In this document: piece by piece, positions 1 through 9,191 of the stretch
How the letters are laid out: each line of letters starts with the position of its first letter
Numbering within the stretch: position 1 is the first letter of the stretch
DNA from: Williamsia limnetica
GTDB lineage: Bacteria > Actinomycetota > Actinomycetes > Mycobacteriales > Mycobacteriaceae
NCBI RefSeq assembly: GCF_003217475.1
Contig: NZ_QJSP01000015.1
Span: forward strand, 1 to 64,000
Reading direction: 5' to 3'
Length of the DNA: 64,000 nucleotides
Made by a program: the position numbers and the translations under genes
The notes under the pieces: generated by a model
Database searches by the model: none
Seen by the model: the letters and a program-made list of their open reading frames with translations, nothing else
Told to the model about the DNA's origin: nothing

Positions 1-101
1 TGTTTGACGCCGTGCGCGATCATCGTGCCGCCGATGGCGGCGCGGAGCAGTAGTTGCACGGCGGTGTGGTCGGAGGCCGGCTTGGTGAACAGGCGTGTCA
101 T
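1..101 (-). CDS. DoxX-like membrane protein, N-terminal part only
   Basis: The first 33 codons of a gene that leaves the window at its left edge. The start is the ATG whose complement lies at 99-101. The predicted N-terminus, MTRLFTKPASDHTAVQLLLR then AAIGGTMIAHGVK, resembles the first membrane helix of DoxX-family proteins, small four-helix membrane proteins often linked to oxidoreductases. It is divergent from the benzoate permease gene, so the 101-237 gap holds both promoters. The family call rests on about 30 residues. Confidence 0.55.
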   Translation of the reverse strand, partial: MTRLFTKPASDHTAVQLLLRAAIGGTMIAHGVK

Positions 102-155
102 TGTCTCTTCAATCCCTTCGTTATGTACGAAGCTCTATGCAGAACCCCAGGTCGA

Positions 156-179
156 GACTAGGCAAGACCCTGGTGTGAC
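156..179 (+). promoter_or_regulatory. ben element copy 1, upstream of the permease gene
   Basis: A 24-bp block of the form GACTAGGCA-N4-CCTGGTGTGAC, with AGAC as the four variable bases. It recurs at 1582-1605 in front of benA, identical outside those four bases. This copy lies about 60 bp upstream of the permease start, a usual place for an activator site. The inference is that it binds the LuxR-type regulator encoded at 6387-9050; nothing in the sequence proves which protein binds. Confidence 0.55.
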
Positions 180-237
180 GGTAACCACAGCCATTCATGA
201 TCTGTGAATCAGCCCACCAAACACCTGGAGTCCAGTG

Positions 238-1587
238 ATGACCTCACCACCGACCTGGTCAAACCCGGAGCACCGCAGAAGTGTTCTCTGGATCGTTGCC
301 CTTGCCACCGCAGCCATCATCTTCGACGGTTACGACCTCGTCGTCTACGGCACCGTTCTTCCCACGCTGCTCGATGATCCGACGCAACTGGGCAACCTGA
401 ATCCGGGAACGGCCGGCGCGCTCGGGTCCTACGCGCTCGTCGGCGTGATGGTCGGAGCCCTCGCCGCCGGAGCAATCGGAGACAGGATCGGCAGACGACG
501 AATGATGCTGATCAACATCGTCTGGTTCTCGATCGGCATGGCCGTCACTGCGACCGCCCAGAGCATCGTCTCGTTCGGAGTACTGCGCTTCCTCACCGGT
601 ATCGGGGTCGGCGGACTCGTCGCCACGGTCGGCGCCATGATCGCCGAGTTCGCTCCACCTGGAAAGCGAAATCTGTACAACGCCATCGTCTACAGCGGAA
701 TCCCGGTCGGTGGTGTTCTGGCCGCAGCGCTCGCGATCGTGCTGGAAGACCACATCGGCTGGCGCGGATTGTTCTGGGTCGGTGCACTTCCACTCGTCAT
801 CCTGCTGCCGCTGGCGATGCGCAAGATGCCGGAATCGCCGCGCTGGTTGATATCTCGGGGCCGCCTCGAAGACGCGCGAAATGTCTGTGACAGCACGGGT
901 ATCCCGTTCCCCGAGGACACGGTAACCGCGTCCGACACCGCCAAGGTCGGCTTCGCAGTGCTGGCAACCCGGAAGTACCTCACACCGACCGCCCTGCTCG
1001 GCGTGATGAGCTTCTCCGGCCTGTTGCTCACCTATGGTCTCAACACCTGGCTCCCGCAGATCATGAAGAACGCGGGATTCAACGCGAAGGGATCACTGGC
1101 CTTCTTACTCGTCCTCAACGGCGGCGCGATAGTCGGTGGTCTCATCGCTTCCCGGCTAGCCGACAAACGCGGCCCACAACGGATAGTTGCCACCAGCTTC
1201 TGCCTCGCGACGTTCGCGCTGATCTGTCTCACGCTGGGATTCCCGCTGCCGATCCTGCTCGCCGCAGTAGCGGTGGCCGGCACGGGAACGATCGGGACCC
1301 AGGTGCTCATCTACGGCTACGTCTCGAACTACTACCCGACCAGTGCACGGGCCGCAGGCGTGGCCTGGTGTGCCGGATTCGGACGGCTCGGCGGCATCGT
1401 CGGGCCGATGATCGGCGGGCTGCTCCTGGGTGCAGGGATCAGCTCCGCAAGCGCCTTCTACATCTTCGCCGCGGTCGCGCTGGTCGGCGCCGGGGTCACC
1501 ATGCTGGTACCGAAGCGGGCCGACGAGTTGGACGCTGCCTCGTCGCCGCTGCCCGGCGGGACCCTAGCCCCCCTGGGTAGGGACTAG
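238..1587 (+). CDS. benK: Benzoate/aromatic acid MFS permease (AAHS family)
   Basis: A 449-residue, 12-helix major facilitator protein. The segment IIFDGYDLVVYGTVLPTLL near residues 20-38 is typical of the aromatic acid:H+ symporter family, as is the loop with GDRIGRRRMM after helix 2. It should bring benzoate into the cell. ATG at 238 is preferred to the GTG at 235 because GGAG at 227-230 is then 7 bases away. It sits directly upstream of benA on the same strand, with about 100 bases between them, and carries a shared 24-bp element before it. Substrate specificity is inferred from position; a related hydroxybenzoate carrier is possible. Confidence 0.85.
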   Translation: MTSPPTWSNPEHRRSVLWIVALATAAIIFDGYDLVVYGTVLPTLLDDPTQLGNLNPGTAGALGSYALVGVMVGALAAGAIGDRIGRRRMMLINIVWFSIGMAVTATAQSIVSFGVLRFLTGIGVGGLVATVGAMIAEFAPPGKRNLYNAIVYSGIPVGGVLAAALAIVLEDHIGWRGLFWVGALPLVILLPLAMRKMPESPRWLISRGRLEDARNVCDSTGIPFPEDTVTASDTAKVGFAVLATRKYLTPTALLGVMSFSGLLLTYGLNTWLPQIMKNAGFNAKGSLAFLLVLNGGAIVGGLIASRLADKRGPQRIVATSFCLATFALICLTLGFPLPILLAAVAVAGTGTIGTQVLIYGYVSNYYPTSARAAGVAWCAGFGRLGGIVGPMIGGLLLGAGISSASAFYIFAAVALVGAGVTMLVPKRADELDAASSPLPGGTLAPLGRD

Positions 1588-1605
1588 GCACATGCCTGGT
1601 GTGAC
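1582..1605 (+). promoter_or_regulatory. ben element copy 2, upstream of benA
   Basis: Second copy of GACTAGGCA-N4-CCTGGTGTGAC, here with CATG as the variable bases. It overlaps the last codons of benK and lies about 80 bp before the benA start. The surrounding bases add a longer inverted repeat, CCTGGGT (from 1573) with ACCCAGG (to 1610). This suggests that benA has its own regulated promoter even though benK reads into it. Confidence 0.55.
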
Positions 1606-1686
1606 CCAGGACACTCCCTGCCAATCTGGCAACAGCCCGCACTCTTCCACCCCCTGGCCACGGCCGGGTCTTCCAGGAGGCACGCC

Positions 1687-3114
1687 ATGAGCGCACCCAC
1701 CGCCGACAACCTCGGCCACATCGCGACGGTCCTGTCGGATGCCGTGATCGATGACCACGACGCCGGCGTCTTCCGGGCGAACCGACGAATCTTCACCGAC
1801 GAAGACGTCTTCGAACTCGAGATTAAGCACATCTTCGAGGGCAACTGGATCTACCTGGCCCATGAGAGCCAGCTCCCCAACCCGGGGGACTACTTCACCA
1901 CCTACATCGGTCGGCAGCCAGTGGTGATCACCCGCGCCAAGGACGGCGAAATCCATTGCCTCATCAACGCATGCGCTCACCGCGGCGCGATGCTGTGCCG
2001 CCGCAAGACCGACAATCGAATGACGCTGACCTGCCCGTTCCACGGCTGGACGTTCCGCAACGACGGCACCTTGCTGAAAGTGAAAGACCCCGACGACGCA
2101 GGTTACCCGGAGACGTTCGATGTCGACGGATCGCACAATCTGACCAAGGTGGCCAGATTCGACAGCTACCGCGGCTTCCTGTTCGGCAGCCTGAACCCCG
2201 ACGTGCTCACCCTCGATGAGCACCTCGGCGACACCACCAAGGTCATCGACATGCTCGTCGATCAATCACCCGAAGGGCTCGAGGTCTTGCGTGGATCGTC
2301 GACCTACACGTTCGACGGCAACTGGAAGGTACAGGCCGAGAACGGTGCTGACGGCTACCACGTCAGCGCGGTGCACTGGAACTACGCGGCAACCACCTCC
2401 CGGCGCGGTACGGGGGAGTCCAAGAACGACACCAAGGCGCTCGACGCCGGCGGCTGGGGCAAATCCGGCGGCGGCTACTGGTCGTACCCTAACGGTCACC
2501 TGTGCCTGTGGACATGGGCCGCCAACCCCCAGGACCGACCGCTGTGGGACCAGATGGACGAACTCAAGCAAAAGCATGGAGACGCAAAGGGCGAGTTCAT
2601 GGTCAAAGGTTCTCGGAACCTGTGCCTGTACCCGAACGTGTACCTGATGGATCAGTTCTCTACGCAGATCAGGCACTTTCGGCCCATCGCGCCGGACAAG
2701 ACCGAGGTGACCATCTATTGCATCGCACCGAAGGGAGAAAGCGACGCGGCCCGCTCTCACCGGATTCGGCAGTACGAAGACTTCTTCAACGCCTCCGGCA
2801 TGGCCACCCCGGATGATCTCGAAGAGTTCCGCTCTTGCCAACTCACGTTCCGTGCCCAGGCATCTCCCTGGAACGACATGAGTCGTGGCGCCGAGCACTG
2901 GAAGAACGGACCGGACCCGGTCGCGACCACCCTCGGCATGGACGGCGTCATCTCGTCGGGGATGAAGAACGAGGACGAGGGCCTGTATCCCGTGCAGCAC
3001 GGATATTGGCTGTCTGCCATGAGAACCGCACTGGACCACGAACGAATGGCGGACGCAGAGGGTCTTGCGGCCGGGGACGGCGGCAGCGCCTCAACCAAGG
3101 AGGCACGAGCATGA
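1687..3114 (+). CDS. benA: Benzoate 1,2-dioxygenase, large (alpha) subunit
   Basis: 475 residues, the catalytic subunit of the ring-hydroxylating oxygenase that turns benzoate into the 1,2-cis-diol carboxylate. The Rieske [2Fe-2S] ligands are C96, H98, C116 and H119 (CAHRG and CPFHGW). The mononuclear iron site is seen in [13 protein letters not shown], with D222, H225 and H230. Long stretches such as the region around residues 60-80 and [20 protein letters not shown] match BenA rather than anthranilate or toluate enzymes as I recall them. AGGAGG at 1676-1681 precedes the ATG. The stop overlaps the benB start (ATGA), so the two subunits are probably translationally coupled. Confidence 0.93.
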   Translation: MSAPTADNLGHIATVLSDAVIDDHDAGVFRANRRIFTDEDVFELEIKHIFEGNWIYLAHESQLPNPGDYFTTYIGRQPVVITRAKDGEIHCLINACAHRGAMLCRRKTDNRMTLTCPFHGWTFRNDGTLLKVKDPDDAGYPETFDVDGSHNLTKVARFDSYRGFLFGSLNPDVLTLDEHLGDTTKVIDMLVDQSPEGLEVLRGSSTYTFDGNWKVQAENGADGYHVSAVHWNYAATTSRRGTGESKNDTKALDAGGWGKSGGGYWSYPNGHLCLWTWAANPQDRPLWDQMDELKQKHGDAKGEFMVKGSRNLCLYPNVYLMDQFSTQIRHFRPIAPDKTEVTIYCIAPKGESDAARSHRIRQYEDFFNASGMATPDDLEEFRSCQLTFRAQASPWNDMSRGAEHWKNGPDPVATTLGMDGVISSGMKNEDEGLYPVQHGYWLSAMRTALDHERMADAEGLAAGDGGSASTKEARA

Positions 3115-3626
3115 CCAGCACCGACACCACCAGCGCCCTGATCACACAGAACTCGATCGAACAGTTTCTGTACCGCGAAGCGAGGTATCTCGACGATCGT
3201 GAATTCGAGAAATGGCTCGAGTGTTACGCCGATGATGTCGTCTACTGGATGCCCTCCTGGGACGATGCCGACCTGCTCGTCGAGGATCCGCAACGCGACA
3301 TCTCCCTGATCTACTACGGCAACAAGGGCGGACTGGAAGATCGCGTATTCCGGATCCGGACCGAGCGTTCGTCAGCGACCTCGCTGCCGGAGCCGCGTAC
3401 CAGCCACAACATCAGCAACGTAGAGGTGATCGAACGTCGCGGAGACATCGTCGACGTCCGATTCAACTGGCACACCATGTATTTCCGGTACAAGACCGTC
3501 GACCCCTACTACGGGACGTCCTTCTACACGATCGACTTCTCCGGAGAGCAGCCGCTCATCCGGCGCAAGACGATCGTGCTGAAGAACGACTACATCCACC
3601 ACGTGGTGGACATCTACCACTTCTGA
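3111..3626 (+). CDS. benB: Benzoate 1,2-dioxygenase, small (beta) subunit
   Basis: 171 residues with the NTF2-like fold expected of ring-hydroxylating dioxygenase beta subunits. Recognisable parts are [19 protein letters not shown] near the N-terminus, the [11 protein letters not shown] motif in the middle and the closing [21 protein letters not shown]-type strand. It forms the alpha3beta3 oxygenase with BenA. The start at 3111 overlaps the benA stop by four bases and has AAGGAGG at 3099-3105. A longer reading from 2835 would run through benA and is not credible. Confidence 0.93.
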   Translation: MTSTDTTSALITQNSIEQFLYREARYLDDREFEKWLECYADDVVYWMPSWDDADLLVEDPQRDISLIYYGNKGGLEDRVFRIRTERSSATSLPEPRTSHNISNVEVIERRGDIVDVRFNWHTMYFRYKTVDPYYGTSFYTIDFSGEQPLIRRKTIVLKNDYIHHVVDIYHF

Positions 3627-3637
3627 AGGGCCATCCG

Positions 3638-6346
3638 ATGACAACCACCCAGGAGGCGCCCGCCGACACGGGCGGTCACCAGGTCGCCCTCGCTTTCGAA
3701 GACGGCGTCACCCGATTCATCAACTGCCGCAGTGATCAAACGGTCGCCGACGCGGCATACCGGCAGCGGATCAACATCCCGCTCGACTGCCGCGACGGTG
3801 CGTGTGGCACGTGCAAGGCGCTGTGCGAATCCGGCGACTTCGACGGCGGTACCTACCTCTCCGATGCGCTGTCCGACGACGAGGCGGCGGCGGGCTACAG
3901 CCTGCCCTGCAGCATGAAGCCCCGCTCAGACCTTGTGTTGCAGATCGCCGCGACCTCGGCCATCGCGAAGACCGAGGCCGCCACGTTTTCCGGGAAACTG
4001 GCAGAGCTGGAAAGGATCTCGCAGACCACTGTGCGATTCGGAGTCGAGATACCCAACCGCACGGACCTGGTCTTCCTGCCCGGACAATACGTGAACATCT
4101 CGGTGCCGGGAACCGAGGTCACGCGGTCGTACTCGTTCAGCAACGGCCCTCACGAAGATCGGTTGACCTTTCTCGTGAAACTCAACGACGGTGGCGCCAT
4201 GTCGGAGTACCTGACGACAAGGGCAGCGGTCGGCGACACACTGAGCTTCACAGGTCCGCATGGGTCGTTCTTCCTGCGCGAGGCCGAACGCCCGATCCTG
4301 ATGCTGGCCGGCGGCACCGGTCTGGCGCCGGTCCTGTCGATGGTGCGCACGCTGCGCCGAGAGGGCAGTGACCGCACCGCTCACCTGATCTACGGGGTCA
4401 GCACCGATGACGACCTGGTCGAGACGGCCGAATTGGACGAACTCGCCTCGGGTTTGAGCAACTTCACCTGGGACCACTGTGTCTCCGATCCCGCGACGAC
4501 CGCAGTCAACCATGGCTATGTGATGAGCCTGATGAGGCCCGATCACCTGAACGACGGCGATGTGGCCATGTATCTCTGTGGACCACCGCCGATGGTCGAA
4601 GCGGTACGGTCGCATGTCAAGGAAGCCGGCATCGACCCGACGGGGTTCTATTACGAGAAGTTTGCCCTCGCCGTACCGGCGGGTTCGCCCGACATCGCTT
4701 CCGGTCCGGTCGATTCCGCACCGGACATGCTCGAACAACTGCTCCTGTCGCCAGATGCGCGCGCCGTCGCCGGCCAAGAGATGTTGCGAGGGGCGCAGAT
4801 CGAGCCCTGGTCCGGTCTTGCACGCAACACTGACCACGGTGACGTCCTGCGGCGGATCGCCGGTCAGCTCATCGTGCCCCGAGAGGCCGGTGCCCAGACG
4901 AATGGAGAGATGACCCTGGACCCAGACGGTGCCTCCGTCGCAGGATTCGAGTCCGCGCGAGCCATCGCGGGCCAAGAACTCTTCCCGGCCGCCGAGCACC
5001 CGGCCGTAGCAATGACGCCTGCGGAACCGCGACCGGTACCGCCGCCGAATTCCCTGGTCACCGTTGGCGAGGGCGGATACGAGATCGGAGAAGACCACCC
5101 GGCGGTTCACGAATCCGACGCCATCTTCGAGGCGCGCCGCGCCCTGGAACTCGGTGCCCTCGAGGTGACCCTGGGGCGGTTGAACAGCAGGCAGCTGGCC
5201 GGATATCGATTGCTGGCCGAATCGACACTGCCGCACGTGGAAGGCGATCGGTTCGTGAACGCCGCGGAGTACACCGAGACCAATGCCGCGTTTCACGACT
5301 ATCTGTTCACCCTGACCGGCAACCAGCATCTGCTGCAGGCGTATACGGCACTCGGTGTGAAGGGGCGGATGAGCGAGGTCCTGAGGAACGCGACGTGGTG
5401 TCATCCCTTGTGCGCGCAGGACCATCTGGACATAGTTTCGGCCTTCGAGGCAGGCGACCGAGACGCGGCTCGGACCCTGATCGTCGCCCATGCCGAGCGG
5501 TCGAAGGAGACGATGCGTCGCGCGATGGCCGACAATCTCGCCGCGCAGACCCCGCGGCATGTCACTCCCGGCAGATTCGCCGGCAAGGTCGTCGTTGTCA
5601 CCGGCGCGGCACAGGGGATAGGCGAGCGCGTGGCCCGCCGGATCAGTGCCGAAGGCGGCACACTTGTGGTCGCCGACCGCTCTGAGCTCGTCAAAGAGCT
5701 CGCAGATGACCTGTCGGCCGCGGGTCCGCGCACCTGTGCGGTCACCACTGATCTCGAACAGTGGGAGGGCGCCGAGAACCTCGTCCAGCAGGCGTTGTCG
5801 GCGTTCGGTCGCATCGATGTGTTGATCAACAATGTCGGTGGAGCCATCAACTTCAAGCCGTTCACCGAGTTCACCGATGCCGAGATCAGAGCGGAGATCG
5901 ATCGGTCACTGTTCACGACGCTGTATGCCTGCCGGGCGGTGTTGCCGTCGATGGTGAAACGGGGCGATGGCGTTATCGTCAACGTGTCATCGGCGGCCAC
6001 GCGAGGCATACACCGCATTCCGTATTCGGCAGCAAAGGGCGGTATCAATGCCATCACCGCCTCGCTCGCGATGGAGTACGCCGATGCCGGAATCCGCGTG
6101 GTCGCGACAGCGCCGGGTGGGACGGAGGCACCTCCACGCCGGATCTCCCGTGGCACACCGGAGCCGACCGACCGCGCCGAGGCGGATTGGTTTCAAGCAC
6201 ACATCGACCAGACGCTCTCGTCGTCCCTGATGCACCGATACGGAACCCTGGACGAGCAAGCCGCCCCGATCTGCTTCCTGGCCTCACCGGAGGCGTCGTA
6301 TCTGACAGGGACGGTCTTACCGGTTGCCGGCGGTGATCTGGGCTGA
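3638..6346 (+). CDS. benCD: Fused BenC reductase - FCD domain - BenD diol dehydrogenase
   Basis: One uninterrupted 902-residue frame with three parts. Residues 1-345 are the BenC electron-transfer component: 2Fe-2S cysteines 51, 56, 59 and 91, FAD motif RSYSFSNG at 163-170, NAD-binding GGTGLAPVLSM at 225-235 and CGPPPM at 314-319. Residues about 350-480 are a linker with two similar pieces (ARAVAGQEM at 374-382, ARAIAGQEL at 440-448). Residues about 485-635 match the FCD ligand-binding domain of GntR regulators, with H553, H596 and H618 correctly spaced but N549 where Asp is usual; no DNA-binding domain is attached. Residues 644-902 are a short-chain dehydrogenase like BenD: TGAAQGIG at 655-662, NNVGG, SS784-785, Y796 and K800. 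No Shine-Dalgarno sequence is seen before the internal ATG at 5525. benC and benD are normally separate genes, and each catalytic part looks intact. Confidence 0.9.
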   Translation: MTTTQEAPADTGGHQVALAFEDGVTRFINCRSDQTVADAAYRQRINIPLDCRDGACGTCKALCESGDFDGGTYLSDALSDDEAAAGYSLPCSMKPRSDLVLQIAATSAIAKTEAATFSGKLAELERISQTTVRFGVEIPNRTDLVFLPGQYVNISVPGTEVTRSYSFSNGPHEDRLTFLVKLNDGGAMSEYLTTRAAVGDTLSFTGPHGSFFLREAERPILMLAGGTGLAPVLSMVRTLRREGSDRTAHLIYGVSTDDDLVETAELDELASGLSNFTWDHCVSDPATTAVNHGYVMSLMRPDHLNDGDVAMYLCGPPPMVEAVRSHVKEAGIDPTGFYYEKFALAVPAGSPDIASGPVDSAPDMLEQLLLSPDARAVAGQEMLRGAQIEPWSGLARNTDHGDVLRRIAGQLIVPREAGAQTNGEMTLDPDGASVAGFESARAIAGQELFPAAEHPAVAMTPAEPRPVPPPNSLVTVGEGGYEIGEDHPAVHESDAIFEARRALELGALEVTLGRLNSRQLAGYRLLAESTLPHVEGDRFVNAAEYTETNAAFHDYLFTLTGNQHLLQAYTALGVKGRMSEVLRNATWCHPLCAQDHLDIVSAFEAGDRDAARTLIVAHAERSKETMRRAMADNLAAQTPRHVTPGRFAGKVVVVTGAAQGIGERVARRISAEGGTLVVADRSELVKELADDLSAAGPRTCAVTTDLEQWEGAENLVQQALSAFGRIDVLINNVGGAINFKPFTEFTDAEIRAEIDRSLFTTLYACRAVLPSMVKRGDGVIVNVSSAATRGIHRIPYSAAKGGINAITASLAMEYADAGIRVVATAPGGTEAPPRRISRGTPEPTDRAEADWFQAHIDQTLSSSLMHRYGTLDEQAAPICFLASPEASYLTGTVLPVAGGDLG

Positions 6347-6386
6347 ACACGCAGGTCTTGCGAGCGCTGACGATTAGGCTGGATCG

Positions 6387-9050
6387 ATGAGGTCGGCGGC
6401 AGACTGTGTCGGACGAGACGACGAACTCGCCGTGCTCGGTCGGTTCCTGGCGGACGCGCAGACCGGTGAAGCGACCATCGTGGCCGTGACCGGTGAGCCG
6501 GGCATCGGAAAGAGTTCTCTGGTGCGATGTTTCGCCGATGAACACAGTGGTCCGGTGTGGCGGGCGCGGTGCGCCCCGTGGGAGTCGGGAACCCCGGGTG
6601 CTGTATTGCACCAGTTGTTCCAGCATGAACTGAGCGGTGACCCGATCGCCGTCGCTGATCAGATCCTCGACCTCCTCGGGCCCAGGGACTCCTCAGAGGG
6701 TGTCCGTCTGATCGTGGTCGACGACGCAGAGTTCGCAGACGAGACCGCGCTGCAAGCGCTGGTATCCACGGTGCGGCATCATCGCGGTCTGCCCTTGCTG
6801 GTCGTGCTCACGGTCAGAGATCGGGCTTCCGTTGCCGCGTCACTCGCGCAGGAGGTCGTCGCGATCTCGGGGCTCACAGGAGCGGCGGTCGCCGAACTCG
6901 CTTCCGGTCGCGGACGTCCCCTGCACCCTGCGATCGCCCAGGCCCTCACCGACCACACCGGTGGGAACCCGGGTTACGTCGTCGCGTTGCTCGACGAAGT
7001 CGCCGAGTCGGTCTGGGCGATGCCGGGAGCGGCGCTACCGGCGCCGAAACACGTGGTCGCGGACGTGCGCGAACGACTCTCGGACTGCGGCCCGCAAGGA
7101 CAGGTTTTGGTCATGGCTTTGGCCATCCTCGGCGAGCACGGGTCGCTCACCGAGGCCGCGCAACTCGCGGACCTGCCGAGCCCGCTGGCTGCGATCGACG
7201 AGGCGTCGGCAGCCGATCTCATCGTCAGGTCGCTCATTCCAGGACAACTGCATGAGGTGCGTATCCGCGACTCGATGACCCGCGTCGCCGTCCTGGATGT
7301 GATGGGTGCACATGCAGCCGGGCAGGCGCATCGGCGAGCCGCCGATATCGTGATCGACCGCGGACGCAGCCTGATCCATCGTGTCAATGCCACACCGATG
7401 CCCGACGCCGCTTTGGCTGACGAAGTCGATGCCCTGGCGCACGAGCGGGGTGCCGGAGGGGCGTGGGCTGAAGCGGCCGGGCTCTTCCGGGAAGCGAGTA
7501 GGCTCTCGCGTGATCGCGCTCTGCGTGATCAACGGCTCATTCGCACGGCGGATTCACTGGTCGCTGCCGGTGATGTCACAAGCGCGCTCGCGATGGTGCC
7601 TGCACTCGAATCGCTCGGGGAGACCCCGCTGCGCGACGCGGTACTCGCGTACCTCGCGATCGTCCGCGGCCGGGCTGCCGAAGCGGAACTTCGTCTGGCG
7701 CGTGCGTGGGACATCGTCGATCCCGACTCCGATCCCGATTCGGCGGCACTGATCGCTCAGCGTTTCGTCTTGCATTCACTGAGTCGTTGCCGGAGTGGCC
7801 AATTGGTTGAATGGGCTGATCGGGCGCTGCAGCTCGCGGACTACGACTCACCCGCTGGCATCGAGGCTGCGGCGATCCGGGGCCTCGGTCTCGGTTCCTC
7901 CGGGCGGCCGGACCTGGCCGCGCAGGCGTACGCGAACCTCTCCGAGCGGGTGCACCACGGCGTGCAAGCGCAACGGGTGACCCTTGGGCGCGGGTGGCTG
8001 CAGCTGGCGCAGGATGATCTCGACGGCGCCAGGAGCACACTGGAGACGGCGGTGGCGACCGCACATCTGGGAGGGTCCGCCCGAATCACTCTGTGGGCGT
8101 ACGGGTGGCTGGGAAGGGTCCAGTTCCTCACCGGCGACTGGGATCAGGCCTTGCAGACTGTGACCGCAGGACGAGGACTCGCCGAGTCCAGCGGAATCGT
8201 CTTGGCCACAACACTGTTGGAATGGACCGCTGCGCAGGTCGGTGCGCTGCGCGGTGCATGGGAGGAAGCCGACGCTGCCGTGCGGAGGGCGGAAGCGGTC
8301 ACCCAGGACTACGAGATCATGCGAGCGCCCATCTACTTCGCGCGAGCACACATCGCCGAGGCGTCGGCTGACTACGGCGCCGTGGTCAGAGCCCTCGACG
8401 AGGTTCGCAAGATGTCATCGACCACGTCGCTGAAGCATCCCGGATTCTGGCCGTGGGCGGACATACTCGCCAACGCGTTGGTGGTGGACGGCAAACTCGA
8501 CGCCGCAGAGATTTTCCTGCGCACTCAAGAAGCCGTCGCCGACGAGATGGGTCATTGCTCCACCCAGGCCCGCCTCGGCTACGCGCGCGGCCGGTTACTC
8601 GGTGCGACGGGCGACTTGGTGGGCGCACGGCGATCTTTCGAGCGTTCCCTGTCCCTGCTCGACGGACTTCCGCTGCGCTACGATCTGGCTCGCGTCAACT
8701 TCGCCTACGGCCAGACCCTGCGTCGTGCGGGCAAACGCGGGGAGGCCGATCCGGTTCTGGGAGCGGCGAGAGACATATACCAATCGCTCGGTGCGACCAC
8801 CCTGGTGCAGCGGTGCGACCGCGAGCTCCGGGCAGGTGGGGTGAACGCCAAACTGCCCCGCGGCGACATCAGCCTCACACCGCAGGAAGAGGCCGTCACC
8901 AAGCTTGTCTCTCAGGGGTTTTCGAACAGAGAAGTGGCGGCGGAACTGTTCGTCTCGGCCAAAACGGTTCAGTATCACCTCACCCACGTCTACGCCAAGC
9001 TGGGCATCCGTTCCCGGGTCGACCTCGCTCGGGTCTACAGCTCCGACTGA
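6387..9050 (+). CDS. benR: LuxR-type (LAL) ATP-binding regulator, probable BenR
   Basis: 887 residues: an N-terminal AAA-type ATPase with Walker A GEPGIGKS at 36-43 and a VVDDAE Walker B near 110, a long helical TPR-like middle, and a LuxR helix-turn-helix over the last 55 residues (LTPQEEAVTKLVSQGFSNREVA). This layout defines the large ATP-binding LuxR regulators. In Corynebacterium glutamicum a LuxR-type protein next to benABCD activates the operon, and this gene lies 40 bases after the fused benCD on the same strand. It most likely activates the ben genes through the repeated elements at 156 and 1582. No strong ribosome site is visible before the ATG. Confidence 0.8.
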   Translation: MRSAADCVGRDDELAVLGRFLADAQTGEATIVAVTGEPGIGKSSLVRCFADEHSGPVWRARCAPWESGTPGAVLHQLFQHELSGDPIAVADQILDLLGPRDSSEGVRLIVVDDAEFADETALQALVSTVRHHRGLPLLVVLTVRDRASVAASLAQEVVAISGLTGAAVAELASGRGRPLHPAIAQALTDHTGGNPGYVVALLDEVAESVWAMPGAALPAPKHVVADVRERLSDCGPQGQVLVMALAILGEHGSLTEAAQLADLPSPLAAIDEASAADLIVRSLIPGQLHEVRIRDSMTRVAVLDVMGAHAAGQAHRRAADIVIDRGRSLIHRVNATPMPDAALADEVDALAHERGAGGAWAEAAGLFREASRLSRDRALRDQRLIRTADSLVAAGDVTSALAMVPALESLGETPLRDAVLAYLAIVRGRAAEAELRLARAWDIVDPDSDPDSAALIAQRFVLHSLSRCRSGQLVEWADRALQLADYDSPAGIEAAAIRGLGLGSSGRPDLAAQAYANLSERVHHGVQAQRVTLGRGWLQLAQDDLDGARSTLETAVATAHLGGSARITLWAYGWLGRVQFLTGDWDQALQTVTAGRGLAESSGIVLATTLLEWTAAQVGALRGAWEEADAAVRRAEAVTQDYEIMRAPIYFARAHIAEASADYGAVVRALDEVRKMSSTTSLKHPGFWPWADILANALVVDGKLDAAEIFLRTQEAVADEMGHCSTQARLGYARGRLLGATGDLVGARRSFERSLSLLDGLPLRYDLARVNFAYGQTLRRAGKRGEADPVLGAARDIYQSLGATTLVQRCDRELRAGGVNAKLPRGDISLTPQEEAVTKLVSQGFSNREVAAELFVSAKTVQYHLTHVYAKLGIRSRVDLARVYSSD

Positions 9051-9191
9051 TGCGCTCGCCGCGTCGGCTTCATCCACCGGGTCTCCGTGACATCCACCGA
9101 AACAAGAGATGAATTCCCTCGCCGCGGTGGCTTGGGCCTGCCGAACCGCACTAGGTTCATAGCGATGGGACTACTGCGTATGGGGAGGCAC

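Noticed and set aside
3926-5560. A 544-codon open frame on the minus strand inside the fused benCD gene
   Set aside because: It is antisense to a protein with intact catalytic motifs in all parts; long antisense frames are common in GC-rich DNA, and its translation shows no recognisable domain.
5520-5575. An assembly frameshift that joins benC and benD artificially
   Set aside because: The frame is continuous through the FCD domain, linker and SDR without a doubtful homopolymer run or internal ribosome site; kept as a refutation test in the fusion finding.
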